Positions 33,975 to 46,779 of a DNA stretch of 64,000 nucleotides are shown here, piece by piece. Under the pieces are notes generated by a model, which did no database searches, had not been told where the DNA came from, and saw only the letters and a list, made by a program, of their open reading frames with translations. The stretch covers positions 589,106-653,105 of the forward strand of contig QRDG01000139.1 in the NCBI GenBank assembly GCA_012064385.1. The letters are read 5' to 3'. The position numbers and the translations under genes were made by a program. Every line of letters starts with the position of its first letter. The first letter of the stretch is position 1. This DNA is from Puccinellia tenuiflora (Eukaryota > Streptophyta > Magnoliopsida > Poales > Poaceae).

Positions 33975-35690
33975 AATTGGTTCTACACATTCCGGATCAG
34001 TTTCTCTGGCCATCATGGGCGAGTTCCCAGCAATTCTTGCCTTGGACGGATTCCACACCTACGATTCTGTTGCAGCATTTCTACAGCGACAGTGAGCTCT
34101 CCGGACCAACTTCTATCCAGTGCATCACAACCAAGGTCCCTATACATCGTCCTATGCCCTGGCCTTCTTTCATGGGTTTTCATGCCAATGGAGCTGAGGC
34201 ACGGCCCGTGCATTGGCCATTGCTTAGGGAGATTCATGGCTGTGAGTTTCCAAGTGATGCCGTCAAGAAAGCGTCTCAGCTGTGCATTTGTAATATTTCC
34301 CATGGTGCAGTTGCTTTGAGGCCACCGAGACGACCACCTGAATTAGAGGCACCAAGTGATCAAAATTGTGTTAGTGCACCACTGTCAAGACCATTGTCGT
34401 CTTTTTTGTGTGATATTGGACCACTGCAGCTAGCAGGAATCGTGCTCACAATCTGAAGACAGGATTCGATGGTCCACTTTGTCGATGTTATTGGTAAGCG
34501 CTCAACCTCGTATGGTCACATGATTGGCAATGTTCTGTGCAGTTCGTATGAGATATGGTATTGGGATATTGTGTTACGGTGGTTCCAGTGGTGTTTGTCT
34601 TGTGCACAGCAGACCGTTGAAATTTCTGAAGTTTCTCCTAGCCCTGAGCGAACTATCACTGTAATCAGTGTGGTCCGTTTGAACGTGTTGGTCACAGTTT
34701 CAATTACAAGTGTTAGTCCAATTGATTGCGCTCCCAGTTTTATCAGGACTCGGACTGTGGAGAAAGAAGTCAAGACAGCACCATATCTATGTGAAATGAT
34801 TGAGTTTTGTGGATCCAGGTGACCATTCATTGAGGACTCTGTATCAAGTGGAGCAGCCCTCTAGTTGTAACATGTTCCTGTCTGAAGCCAAACCACCGAT
34901 TGGCAATTTTGGTATTTTTGTGGATCATCACAGTAGGACGGTTTTTGGTATTCTTGGAGTTTTGGTAACCTGGCCACACATCTCAATGGTTAAAATTATT
35001 GGATTAGTTTCCCAGAAAACAAGCTCTACTATTTATCCTAGTTCAAGTGTGGACACATGGTTGTTCGTTCTTGTCCAATCTGCTGCTCTAAAACCCATGG
35101 ATGCTATCTTGACTGAAGTTGTCAGCGTTTGGTTTTCTTTGCACATGGGTGTTACTTGTTCAGCCCAACAAAGTTTGCTGCCCACTCATACATATCAACT
35201 CACTGGTGATCCATCTGAAGGATCATGCTGCTGTGTTCTTATCTGTACTTGCATAGCGTTATGTCTTTGAATGGCAGTGACCTTCCTTCACATGTTGTTC
35301 TGCTGAGTTTTTGTGGGGAGCCACATGAAACTGGATATCTCTGGCAAGGAAGCACACATGCTGAACTATTCTTAGTTATGGTACCACTGATGTGTTGGCT
35401 TGAGAAGCAACTGCTGCTAACCTGTCCACAACCCAATTCATATTGTTCAAGCACCATGTTCTGGTATGCCTATTTATCTATCCTGATCGTCTACAAAGTG
35501 TGGCGACAGACTCAGCATGGTATGATAATACATATCTATATGAACTGCTTGGAGTGAAGTTTCGTGGTGTACTTGTTGAGCAAGTTTCTGAACCTTTGGT
35601 TGTATTTAGTTAAGATTTCTGGCACTGACCTCCCGGAGAACCATAGCAGTATTGCAACTAACTGCGCTTGATTTATGAATACAAGCAGAT
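33975..35690. other. Unrecognised sequence, possibly gene or element fragment
   Basis: Mixed-composition sequence with several moderately long + frames (34469-34822, 34800-35270, 35225-35557) that overlap and switch frame. None shows a domain I recognise, and no clean splice model emerged. There are no LTR or TIR boundaries apart from the hAT duplication on the left and CACTA motifs on the right. It could be a decayed internal part of a retroelement or a pseudogene. Confidence 0.3.
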
Positions 35691-35705
35691 CAAAGCCTCG
35701 GTGGC

Positions 35706-36882
35706 ACATTTAGTCCCGGTTGGAGGTACCAACCGGGACTAAAGGTTTTTTAAAAAAATTCAAGAGTATTGCCTACCCCCCCCCCCCCCCCCCCCCGCGC
35801 GCAAAAAAAACATCCAAAACGAATAAACAGCAATGGTAAAAACTTCAAATTTTAAAATCCTTTGACATGCATCTACCTCTCGGAACCTACTTTTAGAGAA
35901 AATTGAAAACTTTGAATTTTGATTTTTTTTGCAAATTCTCAGTAAAATGGCAATAACTTTTGCGTACGAACTCGGAAAAAATTGTTTAATATATCAAAAC
36001 GTTCAGCGCGAAAATTCGCATCCGCTCGCAATCGGGTTTACTTGTTTGAGATTTTTTTAGATTTTCAAAATTCCAAAGGGAACTATAAAAGCAGGAAGAT
36101 TTTTTCCGGAAATTCAAATTATTTTAGTTTTTTATTTTTTTGGAATTAATAATTGATTTCAAAAAAAGATTAGTATTAATTAATCATTGTTGTTTATGTT
36201 AATATAGGTTTGGAATTCAAAAAATAATATCATGTGCCATCGTGCAGGAAGATTTAAGTTTTTGCCGGAAATTCAAATTATTTTTTATTTTTTTATTTTT
36301 TTAGAATTAATAATTGATTTCTGCATAAAGATTAGTATTACTTTATCATTGTTGTTTATGTTAATATAGATATGGAATATAAAAAATAATATTTTATTTT
36401 ATTATCATCGAAGTGTAGAGGATAGTAAGATTGATAGCATAGTATTATCAAGATGTACTCAATACAATTATGTAAGCTAGTTGGGAAGGAACTCAAAAGT
36501 TAAGCGTGCTGGGATGGAGCAGTGTGAGGATGGGTGACGAGAAGTTTGCCTACAAGTGTGAGGATGGGTGAAGTAGTGTGAGGATGGTGTGAGATTAGGG
36601 GTGATTCGAGATTAAACTGACAAATAATTCAAAGATTCGAAATATCGAAAAAAATTAATTAAAAAAATCGAAAAAATAGGACCTTTAGTCCCGGGTCGTA
36701 ACCGGACTGAAGGTCCTCCAGCCCGCAGCGCTGGGCACGGCCACGTGGAGGGCCTTTAGTCCCGGTTCGTAGCAGGCCGGGACTAAAGGGGGGACCTTTA
36801 GTCCCGATTGGCTAGTCCCGGATGGAAATCCGGGACTAAAGCCTGTTACGACCCGGGACTAAAGGTCCGTTCTCCACTAGTG
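35706..36882. mobile_element. Non-autonomous CACTA element (TAGTCCCGG type), left end missing
   Basis: The right terminus at 36882 reads, on the minus strand, CACTAGTGGAGAACGG, followed by ACCTTTAGTCCCGGG. Sub-terminal TAGTCCCGG motifs in both orientations occur at 35710-35750 and 36680-36860. The middle is AT-rich, with a near-duplicate pair (GGAATTAATAATTGATTTC at about 36141 and AGAATTAATAATTGATTTC at about 36302), and begins with 21 consecutive C at 35776-35796. The left CACTA terminus is absent. Confidence 0.75.
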
Positions 36883-37842
36883 TGTAGTGGTTCCTTGGTT
36901 GCTTCCGTCGCTGCGTCACTTATCGTCTTCTCACGGCCGGACACTGGCGTTTCTTTTTTTGACGGGACACTGGCCTTTCTAAATGTATCAAAACTGGAAT
37001 GTGGTGTTGCAAATGGGAGTATAACTGAACTATCCTCATCCACATGTACTTCAAATCTCTCCTCCACATGTATGCCTCTATTTGCTATCTCCTGGGTCGA
37101 AGAAACCACACTGAGAGAAGCAACAAATGGTAAGGTATAGTCTTGCAAGAAAGAGACTCATGCATGGAGTTTCCATAACATGACAACATTATCAGACTCT
37201 GGGCTCTTAGTGATTGGCCCAAGTGCCCGTGGCTTTGTCAGCTTTCACAAATCTCTTCTACGAATTCTTTGCAGATACTAGTAGCTAGTTTCACTGAGCA
37301 CGTTTGCATTAATGTCCTACCAGCTCCACCTCTTCCGCCAGCAGTTCTGCTTAACGCCTCAGCTGAAACCTTCACCGTTTACAAACAGCTGTAGTGATAC
37401 GCTCCAGGTAGAATTGCATCCGAACCGGTGACTTGAACAGCGACAGCTCGTCCACTGCCAGTGGCCGGCCCACCATGCTCGTGCCAGCCATAAGCTGATC
37501 AGCAAATTTCGGATTCATTCCTTGAAACAAACAAACAAAAAGAAGCAAATTTCGGATCCTTTACGTACTATGAATATGATTCATTCCATGAATATGTTGC
37601 AATTCAAAATACATGATTCAATTTTTTCTGGTTCAGAGTGGAACTTTACGTACTATGTCTGTAATGTAATCTCTAATTCATTGATGCAATATGAATTGAT
37701 CGTGATGCATGCATGGAAAGTAAAATGTCCATTACCATTTTTAAAAGCAACGATTACAATCCAAAATGTTGATCCCCTGATGGAAATTTCATAGGTTTTA
37801 TCAATCTCATGCAAGATAACTATCTATGACAAACAATGCTAA
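36883..37842 (-). other. OPT downstream region with one exon-like fragment
   Basis: Mostly featureless. On the minus strand, about 37525-37385 is open and reads NPKFADQLMAGTSM then VGRPLAVDELSLF, which looks like coding sequence but matches no family I can name. It ends in stops. It may be a fragment of a captured or dead gene. Confidence 0.3.
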
Positions 37843-40800
37843 TTAGTGAAGAAGCGGACAGCCCTCAACTTGAACTCCTGGTTGTGTAGGACATGTGGCT
37901 AGAGGGCAATGATCAGAGACGGCTGAACCCCACCAGTTCACGCTATTGATGCCTCGCATCTGAAGGAGCACCATCATCAGGAATGCCATTGCAGCAGTGC
38001 CTGTGTCCATGGCGACAGAGAAGAGTATGCTGTACTTTCCCCACCATTCTTTGCGTCTCCGGAAGATGACATAGTTAAAAATAAATCCAACCACAAACCA
38101 GGATAGGTAGTTAACCGATCTAGTTGGAAGCATGTGAGCACCTGGCATGAAGAGGACAGGCACGAGGATGAGCTTGAGCCACTTCTTTTCGGGGAACCGA
38201 CGAGCTAGAATCCACACAGGTATCGGTGCAATGAGGCCGATCAAGAAGAAACACGTCAACTTTGAGTATACACCCGTGATGAACATTCGCTTTGGTCCAA
38301 TAAGACCCCATACAACCATATCGTTGTAAAGCATCTTGCTATGGGGGCACATCCATGGACTTCCTCTAGGCAACAGCTCTGGGCGGCACAGATCCTCAAC
38401 GGTAGAAAATAACCACCATGTCACTGCAAAGTCTGTGCTGGTCGCTACGAATGATCCAATGACCTGTCCATACGTACAAAATTAGTGACATTTGAGTATG
38501 ACATCAACAAATAAATGAAAAGCTCAAAACATTATTGGCTCAAAAGTAAAAGTGAACCCATATTCAAATGACCAAGCACTTCCTCTTTTAATTACTGTCT
38601 AGACTAGCTTCCTAGATTGTTGGCTGTCGTAGGGGCAAGAAGCCGTCGCAGTGAGCAACTCTGGCAGTAAAGCCTAGATCATTCGGCGCTTCTCCCTATC
38701 CACTGCTCGCCGCCTCGTCGCCACCACCACAAAGTGACAACTACCATAGCGTGGTGACTCGGCTGATGGCTGACATGGTTTTTGGCCTATGGTTTGTAAA
38801 GTGGTGTGGTGTTGGTATTTTGGACGGAAGTCTCATCTAGATTTAGTGCTTACGCCTCTCTCTCATGTGCCATTTTTATCTTCGGAGGTGTTTCCATGCA
38901 TGGTGCCCTTCGTCTTCCCAACTCTTAGAGTCGGGTGTTCTCTTGGTGAAAACCTAGATCCAGCTTGGTGGACGGAGTGGATACTACTTTGAAGCATTTG
39001 ACCTGCACTAGGTGGCTAGCTAGCACCGTTGGCGATAAGATGGGCTTCAAGCTTTGTCAGATTGTGAGAGTGATACCCCATGAACATACACATAACATAT
39101 TATGTGGAAGGATAGAACATACACTCATGACTCTTTAGTAGATAACCACATGTATAAAACTATAAAATGGAGGAGCCATTTGTCATTTCATTAAGGAGAA
39201 TGGTGTAACATCACCGAACTTGCGAGTAGAAGCACTCAAACTCGAAGGCGTTAACCCCTCCCCACCTAGACTATGCCTTAGTCTGCCATTTTTTCATGTA
39301 TGTTCTCTAGATGACTGTAGTACATGGAGATGTGCAACGTATTGCACACAGTTGGGGTTTAGTAATATAAACATTTAGATAATATATTGAAAATGGTAAA
39401 CTCGATAATTACATGTGTTAACATATAAACTTAGCTGAAAATAAAGTTCATACTTCTACTATGCTTATGCGCATAGGCTCCTTAAAAGCACAAGGCCTCT
39501 TATATAATCGCACCTTACGAGGTACCGAATAAGTATCATAGATCAGGGAGCACCGCGTATGAAAACTATCACCTATGCACAATCAGACAAAGGAAATAAC
39601 AACAAATAATGTAAGGAAATAGCATAAACTTTAAGTTTCCGTTATTTTTTAATTACCAGAGCAAAGAACATTTCTCTTGGAGGAATTTTCATGTAAATTC
39701 CAAGCTTGAAGGTTGAAAGAATATTGAGAGTAGATTCAATACACAATGCGCTGTACAAATAAAAAACCATATTGGCCAATGGTCTTCCAGGGTACAAGTA
39801 TCCAATGACGATGTGTGCAAACATACGAACCGATGGTTCCTACAAAGCAAAGACATATCAAAATCCAGTAAGTAAATACATAGATTAAATGGTAAAGTTG
39901 TCACCATAATTATTCAAGCCAAATATATGGCTTAGATATTTTCCCAAGTTAACAAAAGGTACAAGTTATTATGATTAGGAGTAAATATTAACTAATCTGT
40001 AGTGTTGTGCTATTATGCAGGCAAGTGCATAGTGAGTTCTACACCTACCCCATTATTAATAGCTGCACCGGATGTTAGGTTTAATTTTTTTTATCCTAAA
40101 TAAGAAGTCAATATAAGAGCACAAGGGAATGTATACCGGACGCATTTTGAGGTTGACATGATGTAACTTCTGAAATAAAAACAAGAAAGCAAAACCTATA
40201 TATATGAACGTAATTTTTCTGTTTTTTGCATTGCTCTGACTTATACCTTGTGTTTCTTATGCTGAATTTTGAATCAAGAGTCAATAAGAGAATAAATATT
40301 TGTACGCTAAACACAAACTCTGATGCAAGAAAACCCTAGGGTGCAAAATCAATTATTCTAAATAAAGGTGCACAACAACTTTGTACTGCCTAATACTCCC
40401 TATGATACTTTCCTTCAGGATTCATTTATCGTCTTCCTTGCGTGAAAAAGTTCGAAACTGTATATAAATGTAGTAAAAGGTCCTTGCTAATTTTATTGCA
40501 ACCAATTGGACTGCATATGTATGATTCTATTTTATTTCTAGGATACATCTCTAGGAAGACATCTTCATGTATTAGAAGAAACTGCAAAAGGCGTGTTAGC
40601 GCGTTGCCACATGATGTCATTCGTTATCAAGTAGAAACAAGGTTTGATAATGTGATCGCAAGGGATAGTGAGAGTTTATAAAGCTACCTGGCAAACAGTG
40701 GCACGAAGTGCTGCTAATGGGGGTACCAACAGAAGTACAAGAAAGAATGCAAGAATAACTCCCCAGCAAGGAAGCTGAAGTTCATTTCCAAATCCTTCAC

Positions 40801-43800
40801 ATGTAAACAATGCCAGCCCTATCATTGATAATGTAATTAGAATAAACCACCACAATGGAATGCTTCTATATTTATTCATCATTTGCACATGAACATCATG
40901 ATCGACTCTCCCCTCAACTGATTGCTTTAACTGATTCCAAAATGACCTACACAGATAGAAATCTTGGCTCAGGAAAAATAGATCTTACCTCCTATTGTAA
41001 CCAAATTCCATGATAAACGGGGTAAATAAACATCGATATACAAAAATAATGGTTAACATAATCTGAAGCTAGCATAAAACTAGACAAAAATCAAACTGGA
41101 GTATAGGGAACCAGGGAGCATACAGGGCAAAAACCATATGGTAATTTCTAATGATATAAAAAGTTTGTTTGCTACCCAGGTCTAGCTTCCAAATGTTTGA
41201 TTATGGACGAAAAATCATGTATGCCTTAAATGGAAGGAAATAATATTACCATCATAGCTATAATAACATGTACTGCAACTACAACGAATTATGCACTACT
41301 CTAGGTTGAAAAAACAATGATCATCTATATGCAGTAGCACAGCCGATTGCCTAGTGGTTAAAAGTTTTATACATAAATATAAGTAACCAAAAAATACAAT
41401 ATAATGTAAAAAAATGTACATAGTAATGGGTAGTGGTACCTATTTGCATGCTCAAATGGAAGCTTAACATTTTCAAACGAACAAAGAGAACAAAAAATGG
41501 AAGAAAAATAGTAAAAGTAAAATATCCTGGGAAACTATATAGATTACAAAATAGTCGTTTAATCATAGGGAAACAACTTATATACGAAAGGAAATCATGG
41601 TTACTTTTCTTACCTGGCATGAGAAAGTACAATATCTGTAAGAGATGCTGCTAGAGCTGCAAATTCAAATCCAATAGAACATGCAAGTGTAATACTCAAG
41701 TACAACTCTGAATAACTTTCATACCCTTCTTGCTTGAATTGAAAAGTAGTTCCATCCAAAACCCTGGACATGTTATATCTATCTCCGTAGACATCATACA
41801 CTTCCGGACTGATAATAGGAAAGTTCTTTGCTTTGAATGAATTGGTCCAGTAAGCGAAAGGGATGATAAGGTACATGAACAGGATAAATCCAACCATCGT
41901 ATTGACAATGCTAAAGAAAGGGAAATAAATAGGGCTGCTCGTGAAGCTAGTAGCTGTTGACCAATCAAGGCCAAATGAACCAATGCCTAAACCATTAAAA
42001 CCAGAGCCAAGTTGTTGTGCAATGATAGACCTTTTCCAAATTAGGCAGACAAACGACACTGCACTAACAGAGGAGAAGAAGTAGCCCGGAACGATGTAGT
42101 ACGAAAAACTAATGACAAAAACCATGAAGAAAAATTGGATTCTTGATAGTCCCGCATTTGATTTTCCATCCTTCTCGTGAAATGCCCTACAATTATGGTT
42201 AATATGAAAAAGCTATTAAGATACAATGCACACACATGACAGAACAAATGGCCCAAATTAATCCTAGGGCAAACCTGAATACCGTGACATCTGATAGTAC
42301 TTCCGGCCACCACATCTCTGAGCGGGTCACAAAGAACTTCATGAAGAAGCCAGCAAATCCAAACGCAATATTCTATTTAAACAATAAAAAATGCATAAGA
42401 AATTAAGCAGTTTAAATGTTCTATTGATTTATCATAAAGTAAACATGATATTTTCTTGCTTTATTTTGTTTTACAAATGCCAGTAACTGAACAAATGAAA
42501 ATAAGGTACTCATTTCAGAATATTAAACTGATTCCTACAAATTCTAAAATATTAGTCAAAAACTTTGGAAGGAAGCTTGGTTCTTACGTTCGTCGTTAGT
42601 AGAAGCAAAAAGAACGCCACCGGGTGAATCGATATCTTGAAATAGGCCCTTGTAGCAGCAAAAATATTTGTTGCTGCAGGTGTTCCTAGACCAGAACTAA
42701 AGATCATCATACTCAGTAGATGTTCCTTTATGCTGAAGGGACCTGGGTTTAGTGAAAGCTTAATTCTGGTTCCTGGAACACTCGTGACATTGGTTGGGAG
42801 TACACGTGCCATGAGCTTCCCGAGAGAGTAGCACAATATTGTAACTGCAAAATCTGGGATACCAACTGGGTTCTGTCTGAAGCCAGTTAATACACTCACT
42901 AAAGACATGATGATGCAGCCAATTATCCCAATGACCCATACTCTGAATGTCAGCGCAGGGAGTGTTGGATCATCTGTTGTGGGTACAGTCAACCGGACTT
43001 GCTCTATCGGAGATTGGTCTACATAAATTTCAAAAGGATCAAGCATGGAAAATACATTAGCAACACAAGGATATACACAGCTTACAAAAGTATATGCACA
43101 ACTTGCTCCATGGGAGTTTTGACTAAATAAAAGTTTGAAAAGATCATATCCACCAAAATTGAAATTATATACACTAACTAGTTTGACCAGTCTCTGCAGC
43201 CTATTGTAGTTAGCAGTTGCATGGGTGTTACATCCCATTATTTTTATACTCCATTACAGGAGATGATAAAAAAAATCGACCTGTCACGGAAATGATAGAC
43301 TCATTTTAATGATTCTTCGTGCAAAGAAGACCTTACAAAAAAAATTGAGGGAAGATCTTACAAATTATTTGTATTTACTCAATAAGAATGAAAAGTGATT
43401 AGTTGCATAGATCATACTCACTCTGTTCCATTAGATGATTTTCAAATGAATGTATCTGGATGTGGGAGTACTTCACTGTTTAGGAAAAGTCCCGCGTCAA
43501 TTCAGGCTGTGCCAAAGACATCTGGCCAACTCCGACGAGGGTGAGCACACGCGCCGACGCGCGGTGCTGCCACCACGGTACCGCGAGCAGGGGCGTCATA
43601 GAGCGGGGCTGCGCGGGCGTCGAGGAGGTTGGCCGGTCGGCAGGAGGTGCCGCGAGCGGGCTCGTCGAGAACGCCGTCTGGTCCGCCGGCCCTTGGACAT
43701 GAGCTGGTGGTTGTTGCCGTCCAGCGGCGGCGGCCCGTGGACAGGACTATGGGGAAGAGAAGCATGTTATTGCGTCCAGCGTGACGTCCAATTTGCCCAA

Positions 43801-44642
43801 GATTTTTTTTAAACTAATTTGCCCAGTACCAATCGTATTATTAATTTCAGCTTTCAATCGCACAATGTTGCCAAAGACGATTCGATCGTTCAACAATCCC
43901 GAATACTATTAGAAAATTCCTTATTTCAATTGCCAACCTTTTGTGTATTAATTGTCTCGATATTGATGAGATAATAATGCAAGAGATATGAAAATGTATT
44001 AATACAATTGAGGTGGTCTTCCAAAAGAAATATTACTAAATATTTCCTATATCTTGTCATAAATGTCAGACAACTCAGCATGCACGAATATCAGGGAAAT
44101 AAATAAATGTGTTCCTCTAAAATAAAATGACGAAGTCGTCCCATTAAAGCAAAATAAAATAAATGCACCCACCTACTACTGGTATCCGGTACTCACTTAA
44201 TATTCTCCAATATGCAAATATCACAAATTTCCACCACAAATCAAGTATTATGAAACATATTTTCTCGAGTATAGACAAAGCCGCACAAAAAGGATGGATT
44301 GGTTGATTTCTTCCTCTAGGGGGGGGGGGGGGGGGGGGTATTGATTTTGATGAAATTGTGATGCGGGGCATATGGAATATATGAAAATTGAAGAATGATG
44401 GATATACATTACATTGAGTAAAGGTTGAGGTTTTCTTTACCTACTAGTAGTGATACTAGTTTAGTAGGTAAGGTTTTTTAAGTAGATCTGTTATCTTTTT
44501 CAAAAAAAAAAGTAGATCTGATATCAATTGCTTCCGTGTTTGACACAATCTTTTAGATAAATTTCGACATGGATCGACTCAAGTGCAAGAATATGCTATA
44601 GAAATAGTAAAACTTACCCTGGTGCACAGAAGTTCCTTCCAT
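37843..44642 (-). CDS. OPT: Oligopeptide transporter, OPT family
   Basis: Seven exons on the minus strand: 44642-44618, 43018-42588, 42372-42275, 42186-41614, 40946-40688, 39839-39657 and 38463-37843. All introns are GT-AG and phases agree, giving 2190 nt (729 aa), a normal length for the family. The short hydrophilic N-terminus carries SPIEQVRLTVPTTDDP, then multiple membrane segments. The family signatures NPG (residues 99-101) and KIPPR (513-517) are present, as are SFGLDW, YYIVPGY and the C-terminal DHCPLATCPTQPG block. OPT proteins are proton-coupled importers at the plasma membrane for small peptides, glutathione or metal chelates; they are distinct from the yellow-stripe-like branch. 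The substrate cannot be assigned. The frame has no defects. Introns 1 and 6 exceed 1 kb and hold repeats. Confidence 0.95.
38464..39656 (-). other. OPT intron 6 (1193 bp)
   Basis: Contains a segment at about 38620-39000 with higher GC and a TTGGTGAAAACCTAGATCC block that resembles dispersed grass repeats. No gene inside. Confidence 0.5.
43019..44617 (-). other. OPT intron 1 (1599 bp) with GC-rich insert and poly-G
   Basis: Holds a Stowaway-like relic (43417-43468), a GC-rich stretch at about 43490-43760 unlike the AT-rich flanks, 20 consecutive G at 44319-44338, and a perfect 10-bp hairpin (44437-44446 with 44462-44471). The GC-rich stretch is open in more than one frame but shows no known domain. 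Confidence 0.6.
43417..43468. mobile_element. Short Stowaway-like (Mariner) MITE relic
   Basis: CTCACTCTGTTCC at the left and GTGGGAG at the right resemble the Stowaway end CTCCCTCCGTTCC. TA lies on both outer sides (43415-43416 and 43469-43470), and an internal AATGAATGTATCT word is typical. At 52 bp it is an internal-deletion relic. Confidence 0.55.
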
Positions 44643-44722
44643 TGAAGTCTCCTCTTCTCCTTTTTCGTTTTTATCGTTTCTTGATTGTGAAAAACTGGTG
44701 TATCTCCAAACCTCTCCATGGT

Positions 44723-44732
44723 CTATTTATAG
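44723..44732 (-). promoter_or_regulatory. TATA box of the OPT gene
   Basis: The minus strand reads CTATAAATAG, a consensus plant TATA box, about 80 bp upstream of the start codon. Confidence 0.8.
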
Positions 44733-46600
44733 ACAAAGGTCTATAGATGGCATTAATTGGTTCTGCATGAATGCCACCTACACACTACGCGACAGAATTA
44801 TGTGACAACTGTTGCCAACTAAAGGTTTATTGGATAGATTTTATATGTACTAAGTATCAACACCTTATTGGATGCGAATTCAATTGTTTACCCCTTCAGT
44901 TTTGGTAATTTTTCTTCTGTCCCTTATGAACTAGAATAACCCAAATGTTTAAAAGAAAGAAAAACGATGCATCAAATCTAGATTTTTTACCTTCTGAAAT
45001 GAATTACTAATCAAATACCTACCGCACTGCCAACCCCTCCCCAAAACATAAGTACTCCTAGTTTTGTACTAAGTAAACGTGTTTTACCAAATTTATGAAA
45101 AAAATTATAAACATTTATGACACCCAATAAGTACACATTAAAAATGTGTTTCACAATTGAGATAATGGTGATGCTAATTTGGTGTCATATATGTACTTTT
45201 ATTTTTTGGCGAGTTCAGGAAAATCTAAGATAGTTTGACTTAGCACAACCAAAAAGTACTTATATTGTGGGACATAGGGAATACAATATACAAATATTTG
45301 CACAATGTTATCTTATCTAAATTTTAAAAATAGCTTGTATATTTTCTCTCTTGTTTCTCGATACTTTACCAGGGCATATCTTGATGTGAACATGTCCGGG
45401 GATCCATCAAATCTTTCTTTCCAAAAGAAATTAGCCCGTCAGTAAAATGACTACATAATTGATTTCATCTTTCAATGGCACATTGCTCACAAAGTCAGTT
45501 CAGTCATTCAATAATACCAAATATTTGAAGATCCAGAATTACCTTTTCCATTGCCAGCTAATTTTTAAGTCTAATAAATTTACTATTGTAAATTTCCGCT
45601 CGAGTTTTAGGGCCAGGCTTAGGGTTTAAGCTCAGGCTGGGATCGGGCTTGTAAAATGAGTAAAATGTCAGGATTTTTTGAGCTCGGGTTTTGCTCCTAA
45701 ACATCGAGATTTTGGAGGTATGACCCGTAATTGGGCCCGACCCGACGTATGCCCAGACGATGCATTCTATGAGCAATGAAGGATTCGTCGAAGAAAAGAC
45801 AATGCTTGCAAATATAAATGTGATGGGATTTTTTCTAATGCATGGTATATGATCGGTGGGTCAAAAAAAACGAGACCAACCAGGACTAGCCCTTGGTGGC
45901 ATGTTTTTTATAGAAGAAATGCTCCCTTTGTGAGAATTTCAGAAATTCGCCCCTGATGGGGATCAAACTCTAATTGTTGAGTTTAGCCATTGCTACCTTA
46001 GCCACTGGGCCTATGCCATGTTCTCCAGATCGGTGGGTTAGACCCTCACATAGTTTGATCCATGTCATATTGTTCGACTGCCGCAACCGTACGTGTGGGA
46101 TCTAGGAGCCATTCGAGCCAACCGACCGGGACAAGACCATATTGTAGTGGCCCCAATGTGTGTTAGGTATACCATATCTAAATAGTTGAAATGTACATGT
46201 GTGCAAATACTTGTACGAATGCACAATTCTAGTCCGTCCCAGTGTGTAGCTTTGCTCACAGTAACAAAGGCTTATTTTTAAATATCTCTTTTCCGGGGAA
46301 AATAGCGAAGTCCTGGCATACGTTTGCTGAATAAAATTGTATTTTTCGGAATAGATTGTGGTTTATATGAAAGTGCGAGAAGCAAAAAGGAAAATTTGAG
46401 AGTTCCCCGAATGCAGGTTGAGCAGTCACACAAGAGAAATGTTCCAACCATACGTGTGGGACCAGGGAGTCAGGCCGTCCGGGGCACGAAGACCATCTTG
46501 CACAGAAAGCCAGCCAGCGCTGCCATTTCCTTTTCTTGCAGCGGAGGAAAGAAAACGAGCCGCACGCCCCACATCCGCGCCGTCCGTCCAGGATCCGACG
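44733..46600. other. Intergenic between divergent OPT and prohibitin genes
   Basis: The OPT and prohibitin genes are transcribed divergently with about 2.1 kb between start codons. The sequence is AT-rich. A patch at 45598-45760 has GGGCTT, GGGCCCGACCCG and GAGCTCGGG words, suggestive of an old hAT-like MITE without definable ends. No gene. Confidence 0.5.
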
Positions 46601-46710
46601 GTCCAGATCACCCAGCCCGACCCCCTTAACACCCACCCTTCTCCTTCAATCCCCATCCCCTCTTCCTCCTCCGCCTCGCCGCTTCCCCTTTCTCCCCCAA
46701 ATCGCTCTGA

Positions 46711-46719
46711 AAACCCTAG
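46711..46719 (+). promoter_or_regulatory. Telo-box in the prohibitin leader
   Basis: AAACCCTAG about 60 bp upstream of the start codon, after a pyrimidine-rich stretch (about 46630-46700). Telo-boxes are common in promoters/leaders of plant growth-related and mitochondrial or ribosomal housekeeping genes. No TATA box is evident. Confidence 0.55.
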
Positions 46720-46779
46720 CTAAACCCCGGCCACCGCCGCCCCACGCTCCCTCCCCGACGAGCCCGCGTCTCCGGCGAG

